From Acidobacteriota bacterium (GTDB lineage: Bacteria > Acidobacteriota > Terriglobia > Bryobacterales > Bryobacteraceae), in NCBI GenBank assembly GCA_021813825.1, contig JAKAJI010000009.1, forward strand, positions 1-37,365: DNA of 37,365 nucleotides. The letters are read 5' to 3'. Position numbers and translations under genes: made by a program. Shown in pieces: positions 15,758-25,200 of this stretch; position 1 is the stretch's first letter; each line of letters starts with the position of its first letter. The notes under the pieces were generated by a model, which had not been told where the DNA came from, did not search any database, and worked only from the letters and a program-made list of their open reading frames with translations.

Positions 15758-17260
15758 ATGTCTGAATTCTCACGCCGACGTTTCCTCCAATCCGCCGCGG
15801 CGCTGGCGGCCTGCCCTGCCGGCGCCCGGCCCACGCCATCCTCGTCCGGCAAGCCGCCGAACGTCGTCCTCCTGATGTCCGATCAGCATCGCCGGGACGC
15901 CATGGGCGCGGCCGGGAGCCGGGTTGCACAGACACCAAACCTTGACCGGCTGGCGCGGGAAGGCGTCCGTTTCACGAACGCCTACACCGCCAATCCCGTC
16001 TGCACCCCGTCGCGCGCGTCGATGCTGACGGGCCTGTTCAGCCATCACAACCAGACGTATAACAACACCACGCCCTGGCCGCGCCGGTATCCCACCCTCG
16101 CGCACTATCTATCGCGCGCCGGATACCAGACCGCTCTGATCGGCAAAATGCACTTTGTCGACGACCAGACCCACGGCTTCGACTATCATCTTGACTTCAA
16201 CGACTGGTTCCAGGAACTCGGCCCGAAGACCCGCCTCTACGCCAACGAGCTTGCATTCCCCAACTCCGGGTCCGGCCTTCCGCAGATTGACGACCTCTGG
16301 CGCGACACCGGCGATCCCTGGAAGAATGACCGGGAATCCGACGGGCGGCTCGGCCCTGTTGCGGTCGGCCGCGTCTCCCGCATTCCCGAGCAGGACCAGT
16401 TTGAGACCTTCGTCGCCCGGGAATCGGTCCGTTTCCTTCGCCAGCACGGCCGCGAAGCTCCCTTCTTTCTCGTTGCGTCCTTCCTGAAGCCGCACGATCC
16501 CTTCATGCCCATTCAGCGCTTCGCGGACCGCTTCCGCCCCGAAGACATGGTGCTGTCGCCCACTTTCGGCAAGGTCGATCTTAGTACCGCTCCGGAAGAA
16601 GTCCGCCGGTCGATTCTCCGCAACCGTCCGACGCCCGAGTTGAGCGACCCGGAACAAGCGCGGCGCCGCATGGCGTATTACTTCGCCTCGATCGCCGAGA
16701 TGGACGACTGCGTGGGCAAGGTGCTCGCCGCCGTCGACGAACTGGATTTCACGCGCGACACGATCGTTCTCTATACATCCGATCACGGCGAGATGCTCAG
16801 CGACCACGGCATGTGGCAGAAGTTCCAGTTTTATGAACCTTCCTGCGGCATTCCGCTTCTGGTTCGCGCTCCGGGCATCGCCCCGGCGGGAAGCTTGTGC
16901 GAGATGCCTGTCAGCAACGTGCAGTATGTAAACACGATCTGCGAACTGTGCGGGGTTCCGCAGCCGGAAGGCCTCGACGGCGCCAGTTTCGCCCACCAGG
17001 TCCGCAACCCCGGTGACGCGCCACCCACTACGGTCTATTCCGAGTATGCCCTGCACTCGCGCGGCGCAAAATATATGATCCGCCAGGGCAGCCTCAAGTA
17101 CACGTTCCGCACTCATGACGAAGAGGAACTTTTCGACTTGTCCTCCGACCCGGAGGAAATGCGCAATCTTGCTCTGGAGCCGGGCGGCAAGCAACGGGCC
17201 GCCGAAATGAAGCAAAAGCTCTTCGCATGGTACACTCCGACCGAGATATCCATGTCTTGA
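15758..17260 (+). CDS. Tat-exported sulfatase, Cys-type (formylglycine)
   Basis: A 500-aa type I sulfatase that hydrolyses sulfate esters. The N-terminus carries a twin-arginine signal (SRRRFLQSAAALAACPAGA), implying export of a folded enzyme. The core begins NVVLLMSDQHRRDAMG, supplying metal-binding Asp. The signature TANPVCTPSRASMLTGL gives Cys82 as the residue converted to formylglycine (CxPSR). Later motifs include LIGKMHF (catalytic Lys), KPHDPF, and TSDHGEMLSDHGMWQKFQFYEPS (Asp/His metal ligands and active-site Lys). All expected catalytic residues appear present. It starts 6 bases after the receptor gene and 15 bases before a second sulfatase. The general form resembles choline-sulfatase/arylsulfatase-like enzymes, but substrate is not resolved. 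Cys-type dependence fits the upstream maturase. Confidence 0.93.
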   Translation: MSEFSRRRFLQSAAALAACPAGARPTPSSSGKPPNVVLLMSDQHRRDAMGAAGSRVAQTPNLDRLAREGVRFTNAYTANPVCTPSRASMLTGLFSHHNQTYNNTTPWPRRYPTLAHYLSRAGYQTALIGKMHFVDDQTHGFDYHLDFNDWFQELGPKTRLYANELAFPNSGSGLPQIDDLWRDTGDPWKNDRESDGRLGPVAVGRVSRIPEQDQFETFVARESVRFLRQHGREAPFFLVASFLKPHDPFMPIQRFADRFRPEDMVLSPTFGKVDLSTAPEEVRRSILRNRPTPELSDPEQARRRMAYYFASIAEMDDCVGKVLAAVDELDFTRDTIVLYTSDHGEMLSDHGMWQKFQFYEPSCGIPLLVRAPGIAPAGSLCEMPVSNVQYVNTICELCGVPQPEGLDGASFAHQVRNPGDAPPTTVYSEYALHSRGAKYMIRQGSLKYTFRTHDEEELFDLSSDPEEMRNLALEPGGKQRAAEMKQKLFAWYTPTEISMS

Positions 17261-17275
17261 TTGATTCACTGACCT

Positions 17276-18682
17276 ATGCCAGTTACTAACTCGAACCTAT
17301 CTTCACCGACCCGCCGCGACTTACTCGCAGGCGCCCTTGCTACTGCCGCTGCTTCCCGAGCCGCGGCGCAACCAGCCAACCCATCCCGCCCTAACATTCT
17401 CTACATCCATTCCCACGACACGGGGCGCTACCTCTCGCCCTACGGCCACGACATTCCCACGCCGAACCTCCAGAAACTGGCCGGCCAGGGCGTTCTGTTC
17501 CGGTCCGCTTTCAGCGCCGCGCCGACCTGCTCGCCCAGCCGCGCCTCACTGCTTACGGGCCAATGCGCTCACCAGAACGGAATGCTCGGCCTGGCGCACC
17601 GCGGCTTTTCCCTATACGACTACCGTCACCACATGCTTTATCCGTTGCGCGCCGCCGGCTACCGCTCGATTCTCGGCGGTGTCCAGCATATTGCCGCAAA
17701 GCCGGAAACCATCGGCTACGACGAGATTCTGCATTACCGGACGCAGCACGTTGCCGACGTGGCTCCCGCCGCTGCCGCCTTCCTCGATTCGCGCCCCAAG
17801 GAGCCTTTCTTCCTCGACGTCGGCTTCTTCGAAACCCACCGCGAGTACGCTGCGCCAACGCCTGACGATCAACCCCGCTTCACCCAGCCTCCGCGTACGG
17901 TTCCCGACCGTCCGGAAACCCGTGCCGATATGGCCGCCTTTCATGCAAGCGCGCGCATCCTCGACCAAGGCGTTGGCCAGGTGCTCGACGCCCTCGAACG
18001 CAACGGCTACGGCTCCAATACGCTGGTTCTCTCCACAACCGACCACGGCATCTCCTTCCCGCGCATGAAATGCAACCTCACCGACGACGGTTGGGGCGTT
18101 TCGATGATTCTGCGCGGTCCCGGTCTGTTCCCGGGCGGCCGCACGATCGACGCGATGATCAGCCAACTCGATGTCTATCCCACGTTGTGCGACTTGCTTG
18201 GGATTGAGCATCCGGCATGGCTGGAAGGGAAGTCGTTCCTCCCTCTGTTGCGCGGCGAAAACCGGCAGATCAACGAACAGATCTTCGCCGAGGTCAACTA
18301 CCACGCCGCTTACGAGCCGATGCGTGCCGTCCGCACGCAGCGCTATAAGTACATCCGGCGCTTCGGCGGCCGCAGGACTCCAGTTCTGCCCAACTGTGAC
18401 GATGGCCTCAGCAAGTCAGTTTGGCTCGAATATGGATGGAAGAACCGGCCGGTGCCCGAAGAGGAGTTATACGATCTGGTCTTCGATCCCGGCGAAGAAA
18501 ATAACCTGATCGCCGCGGCTAACTCGGCCGGGGCGGCGGATGAAATGCGCGGTCGCCTCGATGGCTGGATGCACGCCACCAACGACCCTCTGCTTCGAGG
18601 TCCAGTCGAGGCGCCGCACGGGGCCGTCGTCAACGACCCGGACGGCATCTCCCCCAAAGAGCCGGTTATCCGCGTGCCGTAG
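17276..18682 (+). CDS. Tat-exported sulfatase resembling heparan N-sulfatase (SGSH-like)
   Basis: A 468-aa sulfatase starting [32 protein letters not shown], a twin-arginine signal. The segment [31 protein letters not shown] contains the formylglycine precursor Cys85 and follows closely the pattern of human N-sulfoglucosamine sulfohydrolase ([22 protein letters not shown], recalled from memory), so S-N cleavage of N-sulfated sugar is a reasonable guess. The opening metal site [16 protein letters not shown] differs from the common DDxR form: HSHD replaces the usual Asp-Asp pair, as in this subgroup. A later motif is [27 protein letters not shown] (metal Asp-His and Lys). Co-transcription with the preceding sulfatase is likely (15-base gap). 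It may act on a glycan or on a small N-sulfated compound. Confidence 0.9.
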   Translation: [468 protein letters not shown]

Positions 18683-18747
18683 AACGATCGCACGCAGCGC
18701 GACTGCTGTGCCGGGCCTCTTGCGGCCTGAAGTGATAAGCTCTGCGC

Positions 18748-19188
18748 ATGCCGTTGACCGCGCCGCGCACGACGCCGGAGAACCCGGAGGAACGCCAGGT
18801 ACGGGCCGTTCTGCGCGCGGCGGAAGACGCCTGGAACCGGCATGATCTCCAGGCTTTCACCGCGCTATTTGCCCCCGAAGCCGGCTACATCACCCGAGAC
18901 AACGTCATGCTGCGGGGCCGCAACGAAATTGAACGCGCACAGGAAAACGCCCAGGCAGGGCCCCTGCGAGGCATGCAGTTGAAACTTACCGCGAACCGCA
19001 TCGAATTCCTTGCGCCGCAAGTGGTGGTGGTGGATGCGCTCGTGTGCCTGATCCCGGAACAATACGGGGTCAGACCAACCGACGCACTGTCAACACTGGT
19101 TTTAGCCAGAGGGGAGGAAGGATGGCGGATCTATGCGGCTCACACCAGCTATCGAACGACCCCGGAGGGCGAAGGACGCCTTACTTAG
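18748..19188 (+). CDS. NTF2-like (SnoaL/DUF4440-type) protein
   Basis: A 146-aa protein with the usual cone-fold pattern: RAVLRAAEDAWNRHDLQAFTALFAPEAGYITRDNVMLRGRNEIERA, a central strand LKLTANRIEFLAPQVVVVDALVCL, and the ending LVLARGEEGWRIYAAHTSYRTTP. Proteins of this kind (SgcJ/EcaC, SnoaL, DUF4440) include small-molecule enzymes and many without a known role, so no reaction is assigned. No signal peptide. A TAAGCT box lies 6 bases before the ATG, suggesting its own promoter. It converges with the rhodanese gene, overlapping it by 8 bases. Confidence 0.8.
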   Translation: MPLTAPRTTPENPEERQVRAVLRAAEDAWNRHDLQAFTALFAPEAGYITRDNVMLRGRNEIERAQENAQAGPLRGMQLKLTANRIEFLAPQVVVVDALVCLIPEQYGVRPTDALSTLVLARGEEGWRIYAAHTSYRTTPEGEGRLT

Positions 19189-19630
19189 ACGATCCCTTCT
19201 CTACCGGATAACCCTGCTCGATCCAATCCGCGCTGAAGTTATCGTCCAGTTCAAGCACCTTGACGTTGTGGTAGCCCATGTCGGCGAGCGTCTTGAAGGC
19301 CGGCCGCAGGTTCGGGCAGTCCTTCATCGGGCAGCATCCGCAGTAGATGACGATCTCGGCTTTCGGATCTACGCCCTTGACTCCGTTCTTCAACAGAGCG
19401 ATACCGTCGGGTTGCGACGCCGGGCCGGCGTAAATCGCTTTCGGGATGTGCTTGGCCCGGTACAGGACATTGAATCCCACCATCAGGATCACCGGTTTCT
19501 CGCCGGCGCCCAGACGGATTGAAAGCGCCGAGGGCTGTAGCAGGTCGGAGTCCTTCCAGGGTTCGCGCAGCGGGCGCGAGAAGACCGCTAGGGCAAACAG
19601 TAGAACGAGGAGGAGGGACTTGAGCTTCAT
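19181..19630 (-). CDS. Exported rhodanese-like protein with a Cys-rich active loop
   Basis: A 149-aa protein with a hydrophobic signal MKLKSLLLVLLFALAVFSRP. The body is a single rhodanese-type domain: VILMVGFNVLYRAKHIPKAIYAGP, then IVIYCGCCPMKDCPNLRPAFKTLADMGYHNVKVLELDDNFSADWIEQGYPV. The usual rhodanese loop is one Cys followed by five or six residues; here it is CGCCPMKDCPN, with four Cys. I recall similar CxCCPxxxCPN rhodaneses in other Acidobacteriota, but their role is not established; metal binding or thiol transfer in the periplasm are options. The start at 19630 was chosen because TATAGT lies exactly 7 bases upstream; GTG 19639 is the alternative. It is divergent from the metal-efflux operon. 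Confidence 0.8.
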   Translation of the reverse strand: MKLKSLLLVLLFALAVFSRPLREPWKDSDLLQPSALSIRLGAGEKPVILMVGFNVLYRAKHIPKAIYAGPASQPDGIALLKNGVKGVDPKAEIVIYCGCCPMKDCPNLRPAFKTLADMGYHNVKVLELDDNFSADWIEQGYPVEKGSSK

Positions 19631-19637
19631 GTATGAC

Positions 19638-19643
19638 ACTATA
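19638..19643 (-). promoter_or_regulatory. -10 box (TATAGT) 7 nt before the rhodanese start
   Basis: Read on the minus strand, TATAGT-GTCATAC-ATG gives a near-consensus -10 hexamer and a 7-base gap to the start codon, consistent with a leaderless transcript. Confidence 0.5.
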
Positions 19644-19710
19644 CCCTGTCGCCGGGACCTTTAGATAGTTGGCGGCAGAAATGGCGTCCTTCGGCCGGAT
19701 GCTGCCTGGA

Positions 19711-19743
19711 TTTAGCGTACGTTTAACCGCGGCGGCGCATACT
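19711..19743 (+). promoter_or_regulatory. Promoter region of the metal-efflux operon with an imperfect palindrome
   Basis: TTTAGCGTACGTTTAA (19711-19726) reads the same on both strands at 12 of 16 positions, centred on CGTACG. CATACT at 19738-19743 is a possible -10, 8 bases before GTG 19752. A dyad in the -35 region is where CzcR/CusR-type response regulators bind in other bacteria, and such a regulator is encoded at the end of this operon. The binding is inferred. Confidence 0.4.
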
Positions 19744-19751
19744 GCGGTTGA

Positions 19752-20999
19752 GTGAACTTTCGAAAGCCATACGTGGGCGTAGGCCTGCTGTGCGCTGTGG
19801 CCGCAATTGCCGCGCCCGGCCCCGGGGCCGCGCAAGACACGCTCTCCCTCCACCAGGCGATCGACACCGCGCTGGCACAGAACGCTCTGGTCGCCGCCGG
19901 TGTACAACGCGTCCACGCGGCCGAAGGCGCCAAGACCCAGGCCGGCCTTGCGCCGAATCCGCGCTTCATCTTCCAACACGAAAACATTCGCCTCTGGGGC
20001 TCGCCTTTGTACGGGTATTGGCAGGACACCGACACCTATGCCTACGTCAGCCAGGTGATTGAAACCGCCAACAAGCGGGGGCATCGCGTCGAAACCGCCT
20101 CGGCCGGCCTGAACGGCGCCAAGGCCGAGCAGGATGTCCTGAAGTTTCAGATCTCGGCCCGTGTGGCGGCGGCTTACTGGGCCGCTGCCGGCGCCGACCG
20201 CATGCGACGGTTGCTCCGGCAGCAGGAGCAGAACATCATGCAGACCCTCAGCTACACCGAGGTGCGTGTGAAGGAAGGCGCCGCCGCCGGCGTGGACCTT
20301 ATGAGAATGCGCCTGGAACAGCAGCGCGTTTCCGCCTTGCTTTCTACGGCGGAGGCAGACGCCGTGCGCACCCGGGCGATGCTTTTCGAAGCGATGGGCA
20401 TTCCAGCGCGCGACGACGTGACGCTCAGCGAAGACCTGGAGTCCATTCGCGTCCCCGTGGTTCCCGACACCGCGCAAGTGCTCGAGCAACGTCCCGAAGT
20501 GCGAGCGCTGCGGCGCGCCGCGGACACCGCGAAGGCGAACGTCAAACTGCAGCGCGCGGTGGCCACGCCGGACGTCGAGGTGCTCGGTGGTTACAAACGC
20601 ACCGCCGGAGTCGACACGCTCATCGGAGGCGTGCAGTTCAACCTTCCCTGGCGAAACCGGAATCAGGGCAACATTGCCTCGGCCGAGGCGGAGGTGCGCG
20701 GCGCCGAAGAGAATCTCCGCGCGATGACGGTCCAGGTGGAAACCGAAGTGAGCGCCGCCGTGGCTGATTACAACGTAAAACGGGCGCTGGTTACCGAAGC
20801 GTTTCCTGAGATGCGCCGCAACGCCGCCGAGTCGGCCCGCATCGTCACGGCCGCGTGGAAAGAAGGCGGAGCCGACATCCTCCGGTGGCTCGACGCCGAG
20901 CGCGTGCGCATTGATGTCGAACTGCAGTATGCCCGGGCGCTCGTCGACTTCCAACAAAGCGCACTCCAGTTAACCATCGCCACGGGAGCGAACCCATGA
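19752..20999 (+). CDS. czcC: TolC-family outer-membrane factor of a metal efflux pump (CzcC-like)
   Basis: A 415-aa outer-membrane channel protein, start GTG 19752, signal peptide VNFRKPYVGVGLLCAVAAIAAPGPGAAQ. It has the two-fold repeat of the OEP family: the first half opens DTLSLHQAIDTALAQNALVAAGVQRVHAAEGAKTQAGLAPNPRFIFQHEN, and the second DTAQVLEQRPEVRALRRAADTAKANVKLQRAVATPDVEVLGGYKR. Long Ala/Glu-rich stretches form the periplasmic coiled coils. Its length and position immediately before an adaptor and an HME-type pump identify it as the outer duct of a CzcCBA-type complex. It shares ATGA with the next gene, so translation is coupled. Confidence 0.88.
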   Translation: MNFRKPYVGVGLLCAVAAIAAPGPGAAQDTLSLHQAIDTALAQNALVAAGVQRVHAAEGAKTQAGLAPNPRFIFQHENIRLWGSPLYGYWQDTDTYAYVSQVIETANKRGHRVETASAGLNGAKAEQDVLKFQISARVAAAYWAAAGADRMRRLLRQQEQNIMQTLSYTEVRVKEGAAAGVDLMRMRLEQQRVSALLSTAEADAVRTRAMLFEAMGIPARDDVTLSEDLESIRVPVVPDTAQVLEQRPEVRALRRAADTAKANVKLQRAVATPDVEVLGGYKRTAGVDTLIGGVQFNLPWRNRNQGNIASAEAEVRGAEENLRAMTVQVETEVSAAVADYNVKRALVTEAFPEMRRNAAESARIVTAAWKEGGADILRWLDAERVRIDVELQYARALVDFQQSALQLTIATGANP

Positions 21000-22264
21000 C
21001 CCAGAAGAACATCTTTTCCGACGAGACGGCGCGCCTCCAGATGATGGTCGTCGGCCTCGCCGTCGCCGTGGCGGCGTTGGTTGCCTACATCGTCCTGTCA
21101 AAGCCGGGTGAACCGCCTGCTCCGCCCGCACCGCAGGAAACCGCGCCTCCCGCCGCGGCCCGGCCACGGTCGAGGATCGTGTTGTCCGCCGCGGCGCAGC
21201 AGGAGGCAGGCATTCAACTCACCGTATTGTCTCCTCGTACGGAACGCTCCACGATCCAGGCCAACGGTCAACTCGTGCTCAATGAGAACGAAACCTGGCA
21301 TGTCGGCTCACTGGTGGAGGGAAAGGTGACCGAGGTGAGGGCCAACGCCGGCGATCGCGTCCGGAAAGGACAGGTGCTGGCTCTGGTCCACAGCCACGCG
21401 GTCCATGAAACCCGCGCTGCGTACGCGCAGGCTCTCGCCGAACTGGACCGCGCCAAAGCCGCCCGCGAACTTGCCCGCCGCAGCGCCGCTCGTGCCGATC
21501 GCCTGTTCCGTCTTCAGGCGGTCTCGCAGGAACAGGTCGATAGCGCCAACAACGACCTCCGGGCCGCGGAAACCGGTGTCGAGAAAGCCGCCGCCGATGT
21601 CGAAAAAGAGCGCCGCCACCTGATCGAGTTCCTCGAAGTGAATCCCGACACGCCGCACGCCGCCGCCGAATCTCCGGAAGCGGACTCCGTCCCGATCAAA
21701 GCCCCATCGTCGGGGACCGTCATCCGGCGCCTCGTCAGCTCCGGTTCGGTTCTCTCGGTCGGCCAGGAAGCTTATACGATTTCGAATCTCAGCAGCCTCT
21801 GGCTCATCGCTGCCGTCAATGAAGCCGACCTTGCGGCCGTGCATCCGGGCGTGGCCGCGCGAATTTCTGTCCGCGCCTATCCGAACCGGACCTTCGCCGG
21901 GCGCGTGCTCCAACTCGGCGAAGAGATGGACCCGGCCACGCGGTCGCTCAAAGTTCGCATCGCCGTCGCTTCGCCGTCGGAAGAATTGAAACCCGAAATG
22001 TTTGCCCAGGTTGAAATCGACGGCGCCGGCGGCCGCCCGGCGATCCATCTGCCCGAGACGTCGCTCGAAGACATCGACGGCGAACGCGTTGTCTTCGTCC
22101 AGACGTCGGCGGATTCTTTCGAACCTCGGACCGTCAAGACGGCGCCCGCTACCGCCGGTCTCGTCGAAGTCGTCAGTGGCGTTACGGCCGGCGAGAAAGT
22201 GGTCACCAAGGGCGCGTTCATTCTCAAAAGCGAAATGCTGAAAAGCCGGCTTCAGGGAGATTAG
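20996..22264 (+). CDS. czcB: RND efflux periplasmic adaptor (CzcB-like)
   Basis: A 422-aa membrane-fusion protein anchored by an N-terminal helix (MMVVGLAVAVAALVAYIVLS) followed by a Pro/Ala linker. A barrel-sandwich half is seen at LVEGKVTEVRANAGDRVRKGQVLALVHS; the helical hairpin is ETRAAYAQALAELDRAKAARELARRSAARADRLFRLQAVSQEQVDSANNDLRAAE; the second sandwich half is PIKAPSSGTVIRRLVSSGSVLSVGQEAYTISNLSSLWLIAAVNEADLA; and the C-terminal beta and membrane-proximal domains end KGAFILKSEMLKSRLQGD, typical of CzcB/CusB. No His-rich N-terminal metal site is seen. It connects the pump and the outer-membrane factor. Confidence 0.92.
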   Translation: MTQKNIFSDETARLQMMVVGLAVAVAALVAYIVLSKPGEPPAPPAPQETAPPAAARPRSRIVLSAAAQQEAGIQLTVLSPRTERSTIQANGQLVLNENETWHVGSLVEGKVTEVRANAGDRVRKGQVLALVHSHAVHETRAAYAQALAELDRAKAARELARRSAARADRLFRLQAVSQEQVDSANNDLRAAETGVEKAAADVEKERRHLIEFLEVNPDTPHAAAESPEADSVPIKAPSSGTVIRRLVSSGSVLSVGQEAYTISNLSSLWLIAAVNEADLAAVHPGVAARISVRAYPNRTFAGRVLQLGEEMDPATRSLKVRIAVASPSEELKPEMFAQVEIDGAGGRPAIHLPETSLEDIDGERVVFVQTSADSFEPRTVKTAPATAGLVEVVSGVTAGEKVVTKGAFILKSEMLKSRLQGD

Positions 22265-22268
22265 CCGC

Positions 22269-25200
22269 GTGCTGCTGAAGATCGTCGAATCCGCGCTCTC
22301 CCACCGCTTGCTTGTTCTCGGCGGCCTTCTCGCCGTTGTCGCCCTCGGCATCGGCGTCATGCTCCGGCTTCCCATCGACGCCTTTCCGGATCTTACAAAC
22401 AACCAGGTGGTTGTCATCACCGAGTGCCCGGCCATGCCTCCACTCGAAGTCGAGAGCCGCGTCACGTTCCCGATTGAATCGGCGATGATGGGCCTTCCCC
22501 GGACACTGGAAATCCGCTCCACGTCGAAGCTCGGCCTGTCCATGGTGACCGTCATTTTTGAAGACGCCGTTGACACCTACTTCGCCCGCCAACTGGTGAA
22601 TGAACGCGTCCAGGAAGTCCGGAGCCGTTTGCCGGGCGGCCTCGAACCCTCGCTCGGCCCGGTGGCCACGGCGTTCGGCGAAGTATTGCAGTACACCGTC
22701 GAAGGCAGCGGAACGTCTCTCATGGATCGCAAGACCCTCCACGACTGGAGCATCCGTTACCAACTTCGTTCCGTGCGAGGCGTCAACGAAGTCAATAGCT
22801 GGGGCGGGGAAACGAAACAGTACGTCATTGAAGCCGATCCGGATAACCTCCAGCGCTATGGCCTCACCTTGCGCGACGTCTTCCAGCGGGTCCAGCAGAA
22901 CAACGAAAACTTCGGTGGCGGTTTCATCCAACACAGCGAGCAGCAGTACACCGTTTACGGCAGCGGCCGCGCCGCCAACCTGGACGACCTGGGCAAGACC
23001 GTCCTGCTGGCCCGGGCCGGCGTTCCGGTGCTCCTCCGCGATGTCGCCGTGCTTCGCGAAGGCGCGATGCCCCGGCAGGGCGCGGTGCTCCGCGACGGCA
23101 AAGGCGAAACCGTATCCGGCATGGTCATCGCTCTCAAGGGCGCCAACGGTCTGGATGTCATCGAACGCGCCAAGGAAAAGATCGCCTCGCTCCATCTTCC
23201 GCGCGGGCTTCGGATTGTGCCGTTCTACGATCAGTCCGAGGTGATTTACGGAACCATCCACACCGTCAAAAAGAATCTCTTTGAAGCCGGTGTGCTTGTG
23301 ATTGCCGTGCTGCTTCTCTTCCTCGGCAATTTTCGCGCAGCCGTCCTCGTTGCTCTTGCCATCCCGGTGTCGCTGCTGTTCGGCTTCATGGGCATGGCGC
23401 TGTTCGGCGTCTCGGCGAACTTGATGAGCCTCGGCGCGATCGACTTCGGCATGATCGTCGACGGCGCCGTGGTGATGGTGGAGAACTCGGTCCGCCGGAT
23501 CGGGGAAAGCCGCGGCGCGCCGGTCCGTTCTACGATGCGGGAGGCCGCGGCCGAGGTCGCCCGTCCCATCGCGTTCGGTGTCGCAATTATCATCGCCGTC
23601 TATCTGCCAATCCTCACGCTGGAAGGCCTCGAAGGGCGAATGTTCCGTCCCATGGCCATCACCGTGTGCTCGGCCCTGGTCGGCGCACTCGTCATGGCGC
23701 TCACCGCCGTCCCCGTTCTCGGTTCGTATGTGTTGCGCCCGTCGGACCGGGAAAGCCACGCCCGGTGGTTTGAAGCCATCCAGCACCACTACGGCAACGT
23801 CCTCGACTACGCCATGCGCCACTCGATGAAGATCGTCGCGCTCGCAGTCATTCTTCTCGCCGCCGCCCTCGGCTCCCTGCGCTACATCGGCACCGAGTTC
23901 ATGCCCCGCCTCGACGAAGGCTCCATTCTCGTGCAGACGCGAAAAATGCCCGGCATCAGCCTGCCCGAATCGACTTCCATTTCCACGCGAGTCGAGAAGG
24001 CCGTGATGGAGTTCCCCGAGGTGACGGGCGTCGTTACAAAACTGGGCCGCCCCGACGTCGCCACAGAAGCCATGGGCGTATACGAAGCCGATGTCTACGT
24101 GCTGCTCAAGCCCCACTCGGCGTGGCGCCGCGGGCTCGACAAAGAAGCGCTCATCTCGCAGATGGCGGACCGTCTGGGCCGCATCCCGGGTCTGCTGTGT
24201 AACTTCACGCAACCAATGGCCATGCGGCTGGACGAAGTCGTGTCCGGCGTGAAGGCCGACGTCGCGGTGAAAATCTTCGGCCCGGAAATCTCCACGCTCG
24301 AGTCGCTCGGCGACCGGGCGCTGAAGGTCCTCTCGTCGGTCCGCGGCTCGGCCGACGCGCAGGCGGAAATCCTCACCGGCATTCCCGAACTGCGCGTGTC
24401 GGTAGACCGCGAAGCGCTGGCGCGTTACGGACTCGACATCCGCGATGTCCGCGACCTGCTTGACTCGACCACCGGCGGGGTCACCGTCAGCGATCTCATC
24501 GACGGCGAACGCCGTTTCCCCATCGTAGTCCGCCTGCCGGAGCGATATCGCAACGACCTCGGCGCTCTCGGCGATCTGCAACTGCAGTCGGTGTCGGGCG
24601 AGCGCGTCCGTCTGAACCAGATCGCGTCCATTTCCATCGCCCAGGGTCCGGAAGTCATCAATCGCGAAAGCGCCCAGCGCCGGATCGTTGTGCAGAGCAA
24701 CGTGCGCGGACGCGATCTCGGCTCCTTTGTCGCGGAGGCGCAGCGGCGCATGAGCGGCGCCATCGTTCTCCCGCCCGGTTACTCGGTCGCCTGGGGCGGC
24801 CAGTTCGAGAACCAGCAGCGCGCCACTCGCCGGCTGATGATCGTGCTGCCGGTGTCGATCCTCATCATCTTCGGCCTGCTCTACGCCACCTTCCATTCCG
24901 TCCGCCAGGCCCTGCTGATCTTTAGCGCCGTCCCGTTCGCTCTTGTGGGCGGAATTGGCGCATTATGGGTGCGGGGACTCACGCTGAATCTCTCGGCCAT
25001 GGTTGGTTTCATCGCTCTGTTTGGTGTCGCGGTGCTGAATGGCATCGTTATGGTCAGTTGCATCAACGAACTGATTGGGGCGGGCCGCCCGATGCGGGCC
25101 GCCGTGCGCGAGGGCGCGCTTCTGCGTCTGCGGCCGGTGATGATGACCGCGATGGTCGCCAGCCTCGGCTTCATCCCGATGGCGCTCTCGCAGTCGGCCG

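Noticed and set aside
19251-20957. 568-aa minus-strand ORF over the outer-membrane-factor gene
   Set aside because: It is antisense to a full TolC-type gene and shows no recognisable domain.
22224-24896. 890-aa minus-strand ORF inside the pump gene
   Set aside because: It is a GC-bias shadow: Asp/His/Arg-rich without domains, antisense to a clear CzcA homologue.
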